Of a stretch of DNA of 6,244 nucleotides, positions 1-6,244 are shown piece after piece. The position numbers and the translations under genes are program-made. The stretch's first letter is position 1. Every line of letters starts with the position of its first letter. The DNA comes from an uncultured Collinsella sp. (GTDB lineage Bacteria; Actinomycetota; Coriobacteriia; Coriobacteriales; Coriobacteriaceae), in assembly GCA_900551655.1 (NCBI GenBank), contig URWM01000098.1, positions 1-6,244 on the forward strand. The letters run 5' to 3'. The notes under the pieces are model-generated. The model was given only the letters and a program-made list of their open reading frames with translations. It ran no database searches and was not told the origin of the DNA.

Positions 1-15
1 GGTCGACCCCCTCAG

Positions 16-46
16 TGATCCGTTTTCCTCCGTCCCCAAGGGATCA
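16..46. repeat. Short inverted repeat downstream of hspR
   Basis: Perfect 6-bp arms, TGATCC (16-21) and GGATCA (41-46), flank a 19-nt pyrimidine-rich spacer. No T-run follows on either strand, so this is not a normal intrinsic terminator. It lies 40 bp beyond the hspR stop and almost at the end of the contig. Contigs from short reads often break at dispersed repeats, so it could be the edge of one; that is inference. No coding start for a following gene such as clpB is visible in positions 1-86. Confidence 0.35.
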
Positions 47-86
47 TGAAGTTGAATGCCAGATTGCCCGAATGCATCCCGCGTAA

Positions 87-503
87 CTACAAATCGGTTC
101 CCGCGCCCAGCAGCTTGCGCATGACTTGCTCGGGGTTAACCGAGCCGTCGCGCGGGGCCAGGGCGGTGATCTTCTTCTGCATCTTGTACTCGTGCAGCTC
201 GTCCTCGAGCTGGCGCACGCGTGCGCGGAGTTTTTCGTTCTCGCGCTCGCGCTCCTCGGCACGCTCCTTCATATCGAGGATGCGCACCACGCCGGCAAGG
301 TTGATGCCCTCGTCGGTCAGCTGGTTGATGAGCTCCAGGCGCTCGATATCGGCACGCGAATACAGACGCGTGTTGCCGCCCGAGCGCTGGGGGTTCACCA
401 GGCCCTTGGACTCGTAGACGCGCAGAGTCTGCGGATGCATGCCGGTCAACTCGGCCGCCACGCTGATCATGTACAGCGGTTTGTTCCTATTGTCCTCGGC
501 CAT
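87..503 (-). CDS. hspR: HspR, MerR-family heat-shock repressor
   Basis: This 138-residue protein is the transcriptional repressor of the dnaK operon. In actinobacteria HspR binds HAIR operators with DnaK as co-repressor, so chaperone supply feeds back on transcription. The N-terminal MerR winged helix-turn-helix spans about residues 10-50 and shows the typical HspR core, ISVAAELTGMHPQTLRVYES (13-32), then SGGNTRLYS (41-49). Residues 76-110 are rich in Glu, Arg and Leu and should form the dimerising coiled coil; a short tail ends in GAGTDL. The length is normal for the family. The ATG at 503 is the only sensible start: an in-frame TAA lies nine codons upstream with no other start codon between, and a GGGG/AGG-rich ribosome site precedes it. 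It is the last gene of the operon visible, 72 nt after dnaJ; that gap contains a small GC hairpin (545-558). Identification is firm. Confidence 0.93.
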   Translation of the reverse strand: MAEDNRNKPLYMISVAAELTGMHPQTLRVYESKGLVNPQRSGGNTRLYSRADIERLELINQLTDEGINLAGVVRILDMKERAEERERENEKLRARVRQLEDELHEYKMQKKITALAPRDGSVNPEQVMRKLLGAGTDL

Positions 504-575
504 GCTACCTGACCCCTTTCCGTCTCGTTATCGTCCATCATAAGCCCGCGGGCGCGGGTGTGCGCCACGACCGCC

Positions 576-1541
576 CTAGTACGTCGCCTTGTAACGGTTG
601 ACCTTCTCGCGATAATCGCGCGTGTCGACCTCGCGCAGCTTGGTCATGGCATCGCGCTCGTCATCGGACAGGTTCGTGGGGACCTGCACCTTGATCTCGA
701 CGAGCAGCGCGCCCGTACGGCCACGGTGCTTAACGTCGGGCGCCCCCATTTCCTTAAAGCGGAACTTCTTGCCCGTCTGGGTACCCGCGGGCACTTTCAA
801 ACGGACCGTCGCACCGCCGGGCGTCGGCACGTCCACCGTGCAGCCGAGCGCCGCCTCGTAGACCGAGATCGGCACCTCCATGGTCACGTCGGCACCTTTA
901 CGCTTAAACAGCGGATGCTCCTCCACGTGCGTGGTCACGACCAGATCGCCGCGCTCGCCACCCGCAACGCCATACTCGCCGCGACGCTTGTAGCGCAGCT
1001 TGCCACCATCCACGGCGCCCGCGGGAACCGAGACCGTAATGGTCTGCTGCTCGCCCGTCGAGGGAATGCGGTAGGTGACCTTGTGCGTCACGCCGCGAAA
1101 CGCGTCCTCGGCCGTCACATCGACGGTCAGCGATAGGTCGCCGCCCTTGCGAGCGCGGCTGCGACCCGCGCCGGCACCGGCAGCGCCCGCAGCCCCGGCA
1201 AAGCCCGAGCCCCAATCGCTACCCCAGGCGCCATTGCCGCTGAAGATGCTGTCGAAGATATCGCCCCAGCCGCTGGCGCCCGCGCCGGCACCGTAGCCGC
1301 CGCCATACGCGCCGCCCGCGCCCGGCATGCCGCCGAACATGAGCATCTGGTCGTACTCTTTGCGCTTCTTCTCGTCCGAAAGCGTCTCGTAGGCCTCGCT
1401 GATCTCCTTAAACTTGGCCTCGTCGCCGCCGGCATCGGGGTGATATTTTTGCGCGAGCTTGCGAAACGCGCTCTTGATCTCTTTGTCGGAGGCGCTCTTG
1501 GATACGCCCAGGATGTCATAGAAGGTTTTGCCTGCAGCCAT
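576..1541 (-). CDS. dnaJ: DnaJ-type co-chaperone without zinc finger (CbpA-like)
   Basis: This 321-residue Hsp40 stimulates DnaK ATPase and delivers substrates to it. The J domain covers residues 5-67 and carries the essential HPD triad at 34-36, followed by the helix KEYDQM. Residues 70-130 are a Gly/Ala-rich linker that includes [10 protein letters not shown], equivalent to the DIF motif of the G/F region. The two beta-rich C-terminal substrate-binding domains follow (about 133-210 and 211-290), with [20 protein letters not shown] and [17 protein letters not shown] as recognisable repeats. There are no CxxCxGxG motifs; the only cysteine is C234. It is therefore a class B/CbpA-type protein, shorter than the usual 370-380-residue zinc-finger DnaJ. 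The ATG at 1541 has GGAGAGGAG (1555-1547) five bases upstream. It is third in the operon, 107 nt after grpE. The family is certain; the symbol could equally be cbpA or dnaJ2. Confidence 0.93.
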   Translation of the reverse strand: MAAGKTFYDILGVSKSASDKEIKSAFRKLAQKYHPDAGGDEAKFKEISEAYETLSDEKKRKEYDQMLMFGGMPGAGGAYGGGYGAGAGASGWGDIFDSIFSGNGAWGSDWGSGFAGAAGAAGAGAGRSRARKGGDLSLTVDVTAEDAFRGVTHKVTYRIPSTGEQQTITVSVPAGAVDGGKLRYKRRGEYGVAGGERGDLVVTTHVEEHPLFKRKGADVTMEVPISVYEAALGCTVDVPTPGGATVRLKVPAGTQTGKKFRFKEMGAPDVKHRGRTGALLVEIKVQVPTNLSDDERDAMTKLREVDTRDYREKVNRYKATY

Positions 1542-1563
1542 CGTAGCTCCTCTCCTGTTTCAT

Positions 1564-1584
1564 CCGCCGCCCAGCAGACGGCGG
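1564..1584 (-). other. Small GC hairpin in the dnaJ leader
   Basis: CCGCCG (1564-1569) and CGGCGG (1579-1584) form a 6-bp stem with a 9-nt loop, just upstream of the dnaJ ribosome binding site at 1547-1555. It could modulate ribosome access or protect the 5' end of a processed dnaJ-hspR message. That role is inference, and the GC-rich background makes such hairpins common. Confidence 0.3.
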
Positions 1585-1613
1585 CTCATGCTTTCATATG
1601 GCACTTGGCCAGA

Positions 1614-1643
1614 AAGGGCCCCGGGTGTTGCCCCGGGGCCCTT
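1614..1643 (-). terminator. Strong GC hairpin between grpE and dnaJ, possible attenuator
   Basis: A perfect 12-bp stem (1614-1625 with 1632-1643) closes a 6-nt loop. It starts five bases after the grpE stop codon. In the minus direction the stem is followed by TTTCTGG, so the U-tract is short and termination is probably incomplete. The likely role is partial termination or 3'-end stabilisation that gives more dnaK-grpE than dnaJ-hspR transcript. The structure is seen directly; its effect is inferred. Confidence 0.6.
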
Positions 1644-1648
1644 CTCAA

Positions 1649-2491
1649 TTACTCCTCGGTGCTCTCGGCCGTATCGGCCGTAGCATCCTCGGGCGCCGCT
1701 TCGGGCTCCGGTGCGGGGCGCTTCTCGCCACCGTAGGTCACCGTCACCATCGCGGAACGCAGAATGCGATCCGCCATGCGGTAGCCCTTCTGGTACACGT
1801 CGTTGACGGTCTCGTCGTACTGCGATGCGTCCTCGACGCGACCCACAGCCTGGTGCTCGAGCGGATCGAACGCCTCACCCTTGGGATCGATGGGCTCAAC
1901 GCCCTCGTGCGCAAACACATCGAGCAGCTTGGCATGTACCGCGTCAACGCCATCGACGAACTGCTTAAAGTCGTCGGAAAGCTCTTGGCTGCGGGCATGG
2001 TCGATTGCGCGCTCGATATCGTCAACCACCGGCAGCAGCGCAGTGACGAGCTTCTCGGTCGCGCGCTCGCGCTCGGCGATGCGCTCGTTGGCGGTGCGGC
2101 GACGGAAGTTCTCCCAGTCGGCCTGCAGACGAGCGGTGCGCCCAGTAGCGTCCTTCGCCTTGTCCTCGGCGGCCTTCTGAGCCTCTGCCGCAGCATCGAG
2201 CTCATTGCGCACGTCGGCAAGCTCCTTTTGGGCCTGCTCGAACTTGAGCTTAAAGTCGTTGTCGGCGGCTTCCTCACCGGCGCGGATAGCAGCTTCCACC
2301 ATCTCGTCCTCGGTCATCGTCGCCTCCTTGTTGGAATCCTCTACCTGGTTCTCGGCAGCCGCGGCGGCCTCGGCCTCGTTGGCCTCGCTATCGTCGACGG
2401 CCTCTACGGGAATCTTCACGTCCTTCTCCTCAGAGTCAACGGGGGCGGCGCTAGCGGCAGCCGCCTCCGTGCGAGCTTTACGGGCGGACAT
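1649..2491 (-). CDS. grpE: GrpE, nucleotide exchange factor of DnaK
   Basis: GrpE releases ADP from DnaK so that ATP can bind and substrate is released. The 280-residue reading frame has an unusually long acidic, Ala/Glu-rich N-terminal part (about 1-80). A long dimerising coiled coil runs from about 80 to 155 and contains the family core WENFRRRTANE (126-136) and the stretch LLPVVDDIERAIDHA (152-166). The beta-domain that contacts DnaK ends in VNDVYQKGYRMADRILRSAMVTV (229-251), and the tail is acidic and disordered. The first ATG lies 2 nt after the dnaK stop and fits translational coupling. A second ATG, codon 59 at 2317, has a much better Shine-Dalgarno and would give a 222-residue protein, closer to common GrpE lengths. 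The core is certain; the start is not, and either or both may be used. Confidence 0.94.
   Translation of the reverse strand: MSARKARTEAAAASAAPVDSEEKDVKIPVEAVDDSEANEAEAAAAAENQVEDSNKEATMTEDEMVEAAIRAGEEAADNDFKLKFEQAQKELADVRNELDAAAEAQKAAEDKAKDATGRTARLQADWENFRRRTANERIAERERATEKLVTALLPVVDDIERAIDHARSQELSDDFKQFVDGVDAVHAKLLDVFAHEGVEPIDPKGEAFDPLEHQAVGRVEDASQYDETVNDVYQKGYRMADRILRSAMVTVTYGGEKRPAPEPEAAPEDATADTAESTEE
2323..2329 (-). promoter_or_regulatory. Internal Shine-Dalgarno before grpE codon 59
   Basis: On the minus strand AAGGAGG lies exactly five bases upstream of an in-frame ATG (2317-2315), inside the grpE reading frame. It is the strongest ribosome binding site seen in the operon. It may mark the true grpE start or produce a second, shorter GrpE lacking the acidic first 58 residues. 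By chance the same bases also encode Lys-Glu, so selection for translation is not proven. Confidence 0.55.
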
Positions 2492-2493
2492 GA

Positions 2494-4386
<1,893 letters not shown>

Positions 4387-4413
4387 TAGAAATTCCCTCT
4401 CTCTTTTGCGTTC

Positions 4414-4443
4414 GCGCCGCCTCGACGGTCTGTCGCGCGGCGC
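4414..4443 (-). promoter_or_regulatory. dnaK 5' leader hairpin
   Basis: GCGCCGC (4414-4420) pairs with GCGGCGC (4437-4443), and inside it CGAC (4423-4426) pairs with GTCG (4432-4435) around a 5-nt loop. The result is an 11-bp stem interrupted by a small internal bulge. It lies about 15 nt upstream of the dnaK ribosome binding site, so it would sit in the 5' untranslated region and leave the ribosome site free. It may stabilise the mRNA or act as a temperature-sensitive element; no function is shown. Confidence 0.45.
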
Positions 4444-4487
4444 TTCGGCTTGTCTTTCAGGATGTAGTGTATCCCCTTATGGACCGG

Positions 4488-4536
4488 AATATACAAAATC
4501 TAAGTCAATTCATATAAGATTTCTTATCTCTGAGAG
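4488..4536 (-). promoter_or_regulatory. Probable dnaK promoter/operator zone
   Basis: This is the AT-rich part of the region upstream of dnaK. On the minus strand it offers a TTGACT box (4508-4503) and a TATATT box (4493-4488), but these are only 9 nt apart, so they cannot be the -35 and -10 of one promoter. Two dyads are present: a 14-bp one, ATAAGA-TT-TCTTAT (4514-4527), and CTCTGAGAG (4528-4536). Neither matches the HspR operator HAIR (CTTGAGT-N7-ACTCAAG). The dnaK promoter is expected here by position and composition, but I cannot assign its boxes. Confidence 0.35.
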
Positions 4537-4539
4537 TTT

Positions 4540-4840
4540 AGGTTCTTAAATGCGCAGGTAAGTGCGCTGTTTGAGTTCTCGGCAAATCTATCGAGATCTA
4601 TGTAGAGTTGACTGAGGTGCGAGCCTGAAGCCGTACAGAGAGCCTTGGGGCGACCCCGGGGAAAGCGCGACCCAGTCTGAGCGTAAATTCCGGGACACAG
4701 TTTCCGCAAGCACGCTCAATCGCCCTATATTTCAAGTCACCTGTAGCTAACATTTGCGCAGCTCAACGGCCTCACCTGCATGTTTTTTAGTAAGCCGTGG
4801 CATACTCGGCGAACGGTATGAAGATGCCGGTCAGAGGGTA
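4540..4840. other. Non-coding stretch between dnaK and ferredoxin promoters
   Basis: I see no convincing gene, tRNA or known RNA here. The part nearest dnaK has several short dyads: GCGCA/TGCGC (4552-4556 and 4563-4567, loop of 6) and TCTCG/CGAGA (4577-4581 and 4592-4596, loop of 10). There is also a repeated GCGACCC (4650-4656 and 4667-4673). A minus-strand frame of 61 codons (4524-4709) exists but lacks a clear ribosome site and has no recognised family. The density of small dyads could mean a repeat element or an unrecognised small RNA, but nothing decides it. Confidence 0.3.
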
Positions 4841-4868
4841 TTGCAAACGGTCGCTCCCGTGGTATGTT
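4841..4868 (+). promoter_or_regulatory. Candidate ferredoxin promoter
   Basis: TTGCAA (4841-4846) and TATGTT (4863-4868) are separated by 16 nt, a reasonable fit to a housekeeping sigma-70-type -35/-10 pair. A start near 4875 would give a leader of about 55 nt before the ferredoxin ATG. It is the best pair I could see in the 90 bases upstream of the gene. Confidence 0.45.
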
Positions 4869-4929
4869 TTTGCCCGAATCAAACCGGCGCGCATCGCCTG
4901 TAGCGTCGGTCAACAGAGAGGAAACTACC

Positions 4930-5115
4930 ATGGCTCATCCCGTAATTGATGCCGACGAGTGCATCGCTTGTGGCGTTTGCGTCGACTCCTGCCCCGCTGG
5001 CGTTCTGGAGCTCCAGGACGTCGCTACCGTCGCTGACGAGGATTCCTGCGTCGCCTGTGGCGCTTGCCAGGACGCTTGCCCCGCTGGCGCGATCACCGAG
5101 ATCGTCGAGGAGTAA
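4930..5115 (+). CDS. 2[4Fe-4S] ferredoxin, clostridial type
   Basis: This small acidic cytoplasmic electron carrier has 61 residues, typical of clostridial-type ferredoxins. It has two complete cluster motifs, CIACGVCVDSCP (C11, C14, C17, C21) and CVACGACQDACP (C40, C43, C46, C50), so both cubanes have all four ligands. The two halves are an internal duplication that is still visible in the DNA: TGCCCCGCTGGCG occurs at 4990-5002 and again 87 bp later at 5077-5089. The ATG at 4930 is chosen because GAGAGG (4916-4921) lies eight bases upstream. An in-frame ATG at 4864 would add 22 residues unlike the family and overlap the predicted promoter. The gene stands alone, divergent from dnaK and convergent with niaR, with its own promoter and terminator. 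The redox partner cannot be told from the context; oxidoreductases such as pyruvate:ferredoxin oxidoreductase are the usual ones. Confidence 0.95.
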   Translation: MAHPVIDADECIACGVCVDSCPAGVLELQDVATVADEDSCVACGACQDACPAGAITEIVEE

Positions 5116-5155
5116 CAACTCCCCACTTGCACACTCAAAAGTACACCGTGCACAA

Positions 5156-5193
5156 AAAAGGAGGCCTCCGCATCGCCGCGGAGGCCTCCTTTT
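5156..5193. terminator. Bidirectional intrinsic terminator
   Basis: A perfect 16-bp stem (5156-5171 with 5178-5193) closes a 6-nt loop. Its core is GGAGGCCTCCG, flanked by A-runs on the left and T-runs on the right. In the plus direction it ends in TTTT, 40 nt after the ferredoxin stop; in the minus direction it ends in six T, so it can also stop transcripts from nadC-niaR. The convergent arrangement of the two units fits a shared terminator. Confidence 0.92.
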
Positions 5194-5231
5194 GCTTGTA
5201 TGGGCAGCTAATTTGGAGCGGGACCCTTGGC

Positions 5232-5298
5232 AGTTGCGGTGGAATAGTTCCTGTTTTATGGCTTGGATGCCGATTTTAGGAACTATTTCACCGCAACT
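5232..5298. repeat. 67-bp palindromic element with 21-bp arms
   Basis: The arms 5232-5252 and 5278-5298 are complementary at 20 of 21 positions. The one exception is a G-U pair in plus-strand RNA but an A-C mismatch in minus-strand RNA. The 25-nt centre contains a small GGC/GCC hairpin (5260-5262 and 5269-5271). Neither end is followed by a T-run, so it is a poor intrinsic terminator, and a good one lies only 39 bp away. It begins 17 bases after the niaR stop. Size and form suggest a REP- or MITE-like dispersed palindrome, or an RNA 3'-end stabiliser. Copies elsewhere cannot be seen from this window. Confidence 0.75.
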
Positions 5299-5315
5299 TA
5301 TAGATGCGGCGTCGA

Positions 5316-5861
5316 CTAGGACAAATCGTCCTCGTAGGGCATCAGGTCCGCCAAGTAGCCTTTCTCCTTGAGCAGGGCCTCGATCTCGTCGAGGGTCTGC
5401 TCGTCTTCTGCCGCGATGCGATGGAAGTGATAGCCGCTCGTCACCGTTAGTAGTGGAAAGCTCTTGCCGCTCTCGATATCGTGCAGGTAGCGCTCAACAT
5501 CGCGACGATTGCGGATATCCAAGTCGGCCGTGATCTTACCGTACACGCGGTGATTGACGATCACGTTGAGCACGGCGCCTCCGGCGTCGACGACACTCGT
5601 GAGCTCATCGCCTGCCTGCTCCACGCTGTGGCGAACCTTGACCAAGCGCGTGGGCACAGCGGGGCTGCTGGGGGCCTCCTGCAGCACATAACCACGGTTG
5701 GTCGCCACGATATCGTGCCCGTCGGCGCGCAGCAGAGCGATGTCTTGCACGACAATCTGGCGGCTCACACCCACCTCGCGGGCAAGTGCGCTACCCGAAA
5801 CGGGCTCCTTGGCTTCCTCGAGCACGCCCATGATGGCACGGCGACGCTCGCGGGCGTCCAT
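5316..5861 (-). CDS. niaR: NiaR-type niacin-responsive repressor (HTH + 3H domain)
   Basis: This 181-residue protein (YrxA/NiaR family) represses NAD biosynthesis and niacin uptake genes when nicotinic acid is plentiful. Residues 4-60 form the HTH_11 winged helix, with the recognition region LAREVGVSRQIVVQDIALLR (26-45) and the wing GYVLQ. Residues 73-170 are the 3H ligand/metal domain. H78, E86, H145 and H147 have the same spacing as the Ni-binding ligands described for the Thermotoga maritima homologue TM1602, so the metal site looks intact; H104 is a further conserved-type histidine. The length is normal. Its ATG shares one base with the nadC stop (TAATG) and no strong ribosome site precedes it, which points to translational coupling with nadC. 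Regulator and target pathway are thus co-transcribed. The protein acts in the cytoplasm on operators outside this window. Confidence 0.9.
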   Translation of the reverse strand: MDARERRRAIMGVLEEAKEPVSGSALAREVGVSRQIVVQDIALLRADGHDIVATNRGYVLQEAPSSPAVPTRLVKVRHSVEQAGDELTSVVDAGGAVLNVIVNHRVYGKITADLDIRNRRDVERYLHDIESGKSFPLLTVTSGYHFHRIAAEDEQTLDEIEALLKEKGYLADLMPYEDDLS

Positions 5862-6224
5862 TATTTACCGTCCAACAGACGCAGGTGCTTGAGCGAGAGG
5901 TCGAGAATCGGCGCAGAGTGAGTCAGCGCCCCCGAGCTAATAAAGTCAACGCCCAGGTCGGCGAGCGCGCGGATATTGCTGGCGTTCACGTTGCCCGAGC
6001 ACTCGGTCTTGGCGCGGCCGGCGATAAGCTCAATCGCGGCAGCCATATCGTCGTGGGTCATGTTGTCGAACATGATGATGTCGGCGCCGGCCTCCACAGC
6101 CTCGCGCACCATGTCCAAGTTCTCACACTCGATCTCGACCGTCGTGGTAAACGATGCATGGGCGCGCGCCATCTCGATCGCACGCGTCACGCCGCCGGCG
6201 GCGTCGATGTGGTTGTCCTTGAGC
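5861..6224 (-). CDS. nadC: NadC, quinolinate phosphoribosyltransferase (C-terminal part only)
   Basis: The enzyme converts quinolinate and PRPP to nicotinate mononucleotide, CO2 and pyrophosphate in de novo NAD synthesis. Only the last 120 residues are real sequence, from LKDNHI at 6223 to LLDGK; family members are about 280 residues, so roughly 160 are missing because the contig ends. Visible active-site barrel motifs are KDNHI (fragment residues 2-6), TVEIECEN (28-35), DIIMFDN (48-54), ECSGNVN (74-80) and DFISSGALTHSAP (93-105). An apparent ATG at 6241, giving an N-terminus MCIRDR, comes from adapter and is not a true start. The gene overlaps niaR by one base (TAATG). Nothing suggests it is broken in the genome itself. 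Confidence 0.95.
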
Positions 6225-6244
6225 CTGTCTCTTATACACATCTC
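6225..6244. other. Nextera transposase adapter left in the assembly
   Basis: Positions 6225-6243 are exactly the 19-bp Tn5 mosaic end used in Nextera libraries, CTGTCTCTTATACACATCT. The next base, C, agrees with the read-through on the index-7 side. It is untrimmed adapter, not genome. Translated on the minus strand it yields the well-known false start MCIRDR. Confidence 0.98.

Noticed and set aside
545..558. CCCGC/GCGGG hairpin between dnaJ and hspR as a terminator
   Set aside because: The stem is only 5 bp with no T-run on either strand, and such short GC stems are expected by chance in this sequence.
1560..1589. Nine-codon minus-strand leader peptide (MSRRLLGGG) before dnaJ
   Set aside because: It coincides with the CCGCCG hairpin and lacks a ribosome site, and its codons give no sign of attenuation control.
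4571..4587. TTGAGT at 4571-4576 as half of a HAIR operator
   Set aside because: The bases seven positions downstream (AAATCTA) do not form the matching ACTCAA half, so it is only a chance half-site. No CIRCE element was found either.
4864..4929. Upstream in-frame ATG that would lengthen the ferredoxin to 83 residues
   Set aside because: The extra residues do not resemble the family, overlap the likely -10 box, and lack a ribosome site; the ATG at 4930 has a good one.
4737..4931. 64-codon minus-strand frame upstream of the ferredoxin
   Set aside because: It begins inside the ferredoxin ribosome site, has no Shine-Dalgarno or recognisable motif, and spans the predicted ferredoxin promoter.

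Overview
The window looks like one short contig from a high-GC Gram-positive gut actinobacterium. The class Coriobacteriia, and Collinsella or a close relative, is my best guess; it rests on GC-rich coding, the HspR-type heat-shock operon and the overall protein style, and no search was run. The last 20 bases are Nextera transposase adapter, so position 6244 is an artificial end and the real sequence stops at about 6224.

The left two thirds (87-4386, all minus strand) is a class I heat-shock operon read dnaK -> grpE -> dnaJ -> hspR. DnaK is the Hsp70 chaperone, GrpE its nucleotide exchange factor, and the DnaJ-type protein its J-domain co-chaperone. HspR is the MerR-family repressor that in actinobacteria normally shuts this operon off, using DnaK as co-repressor. 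Spacing grows along the operon: 2 nt between dnaK and grpE, 107 nt with a strong GC hairpin between grpE and dnaJ, and 72 nt between dnaJ and hspR. The DnaJ lacks the cysteine-rich zinc-finger domain, so it is a CbpA/class B type. No clpB start is visible in the 86 bases after hspR.

A 543-bp non-coding stretch (4387-4929) separates dnaK from a plus-strand gene for a 61-residue 2[4Fe-4S] ferredoxin. It holds the dnaK leader hairpin, an AT-rich zone that probably carries the dnaK promoter, a middle part with several small dyads and no convincing gene, and a plausible ferredoxin promoter.

The ferredoxin gene converges on a minus-strand pair, nadC (cut by the contig end) -> niaR, which overlap by one base. 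NadC makes nicotinate mononucleotide from quinolinate, and NiaR is the niacin-responsive repressor of NAD synthesis and uptake genes. Between the convergent units lie a strong bidirectional terminator (5156-5193) and a separate 21-bp inverted repeat (5232-5298) that looks more like a dispersed palindromic element than a terminator.

I found no sign of a new multi-gene system. The points worth a second look are the adapter artefact, the 5232-5298 palindrome, a near-perfect internal ribosome binding site in grpE, the grpE/dnaJ hairpin, and the absence of a recognisable HAIR operator upstream of dnaK.
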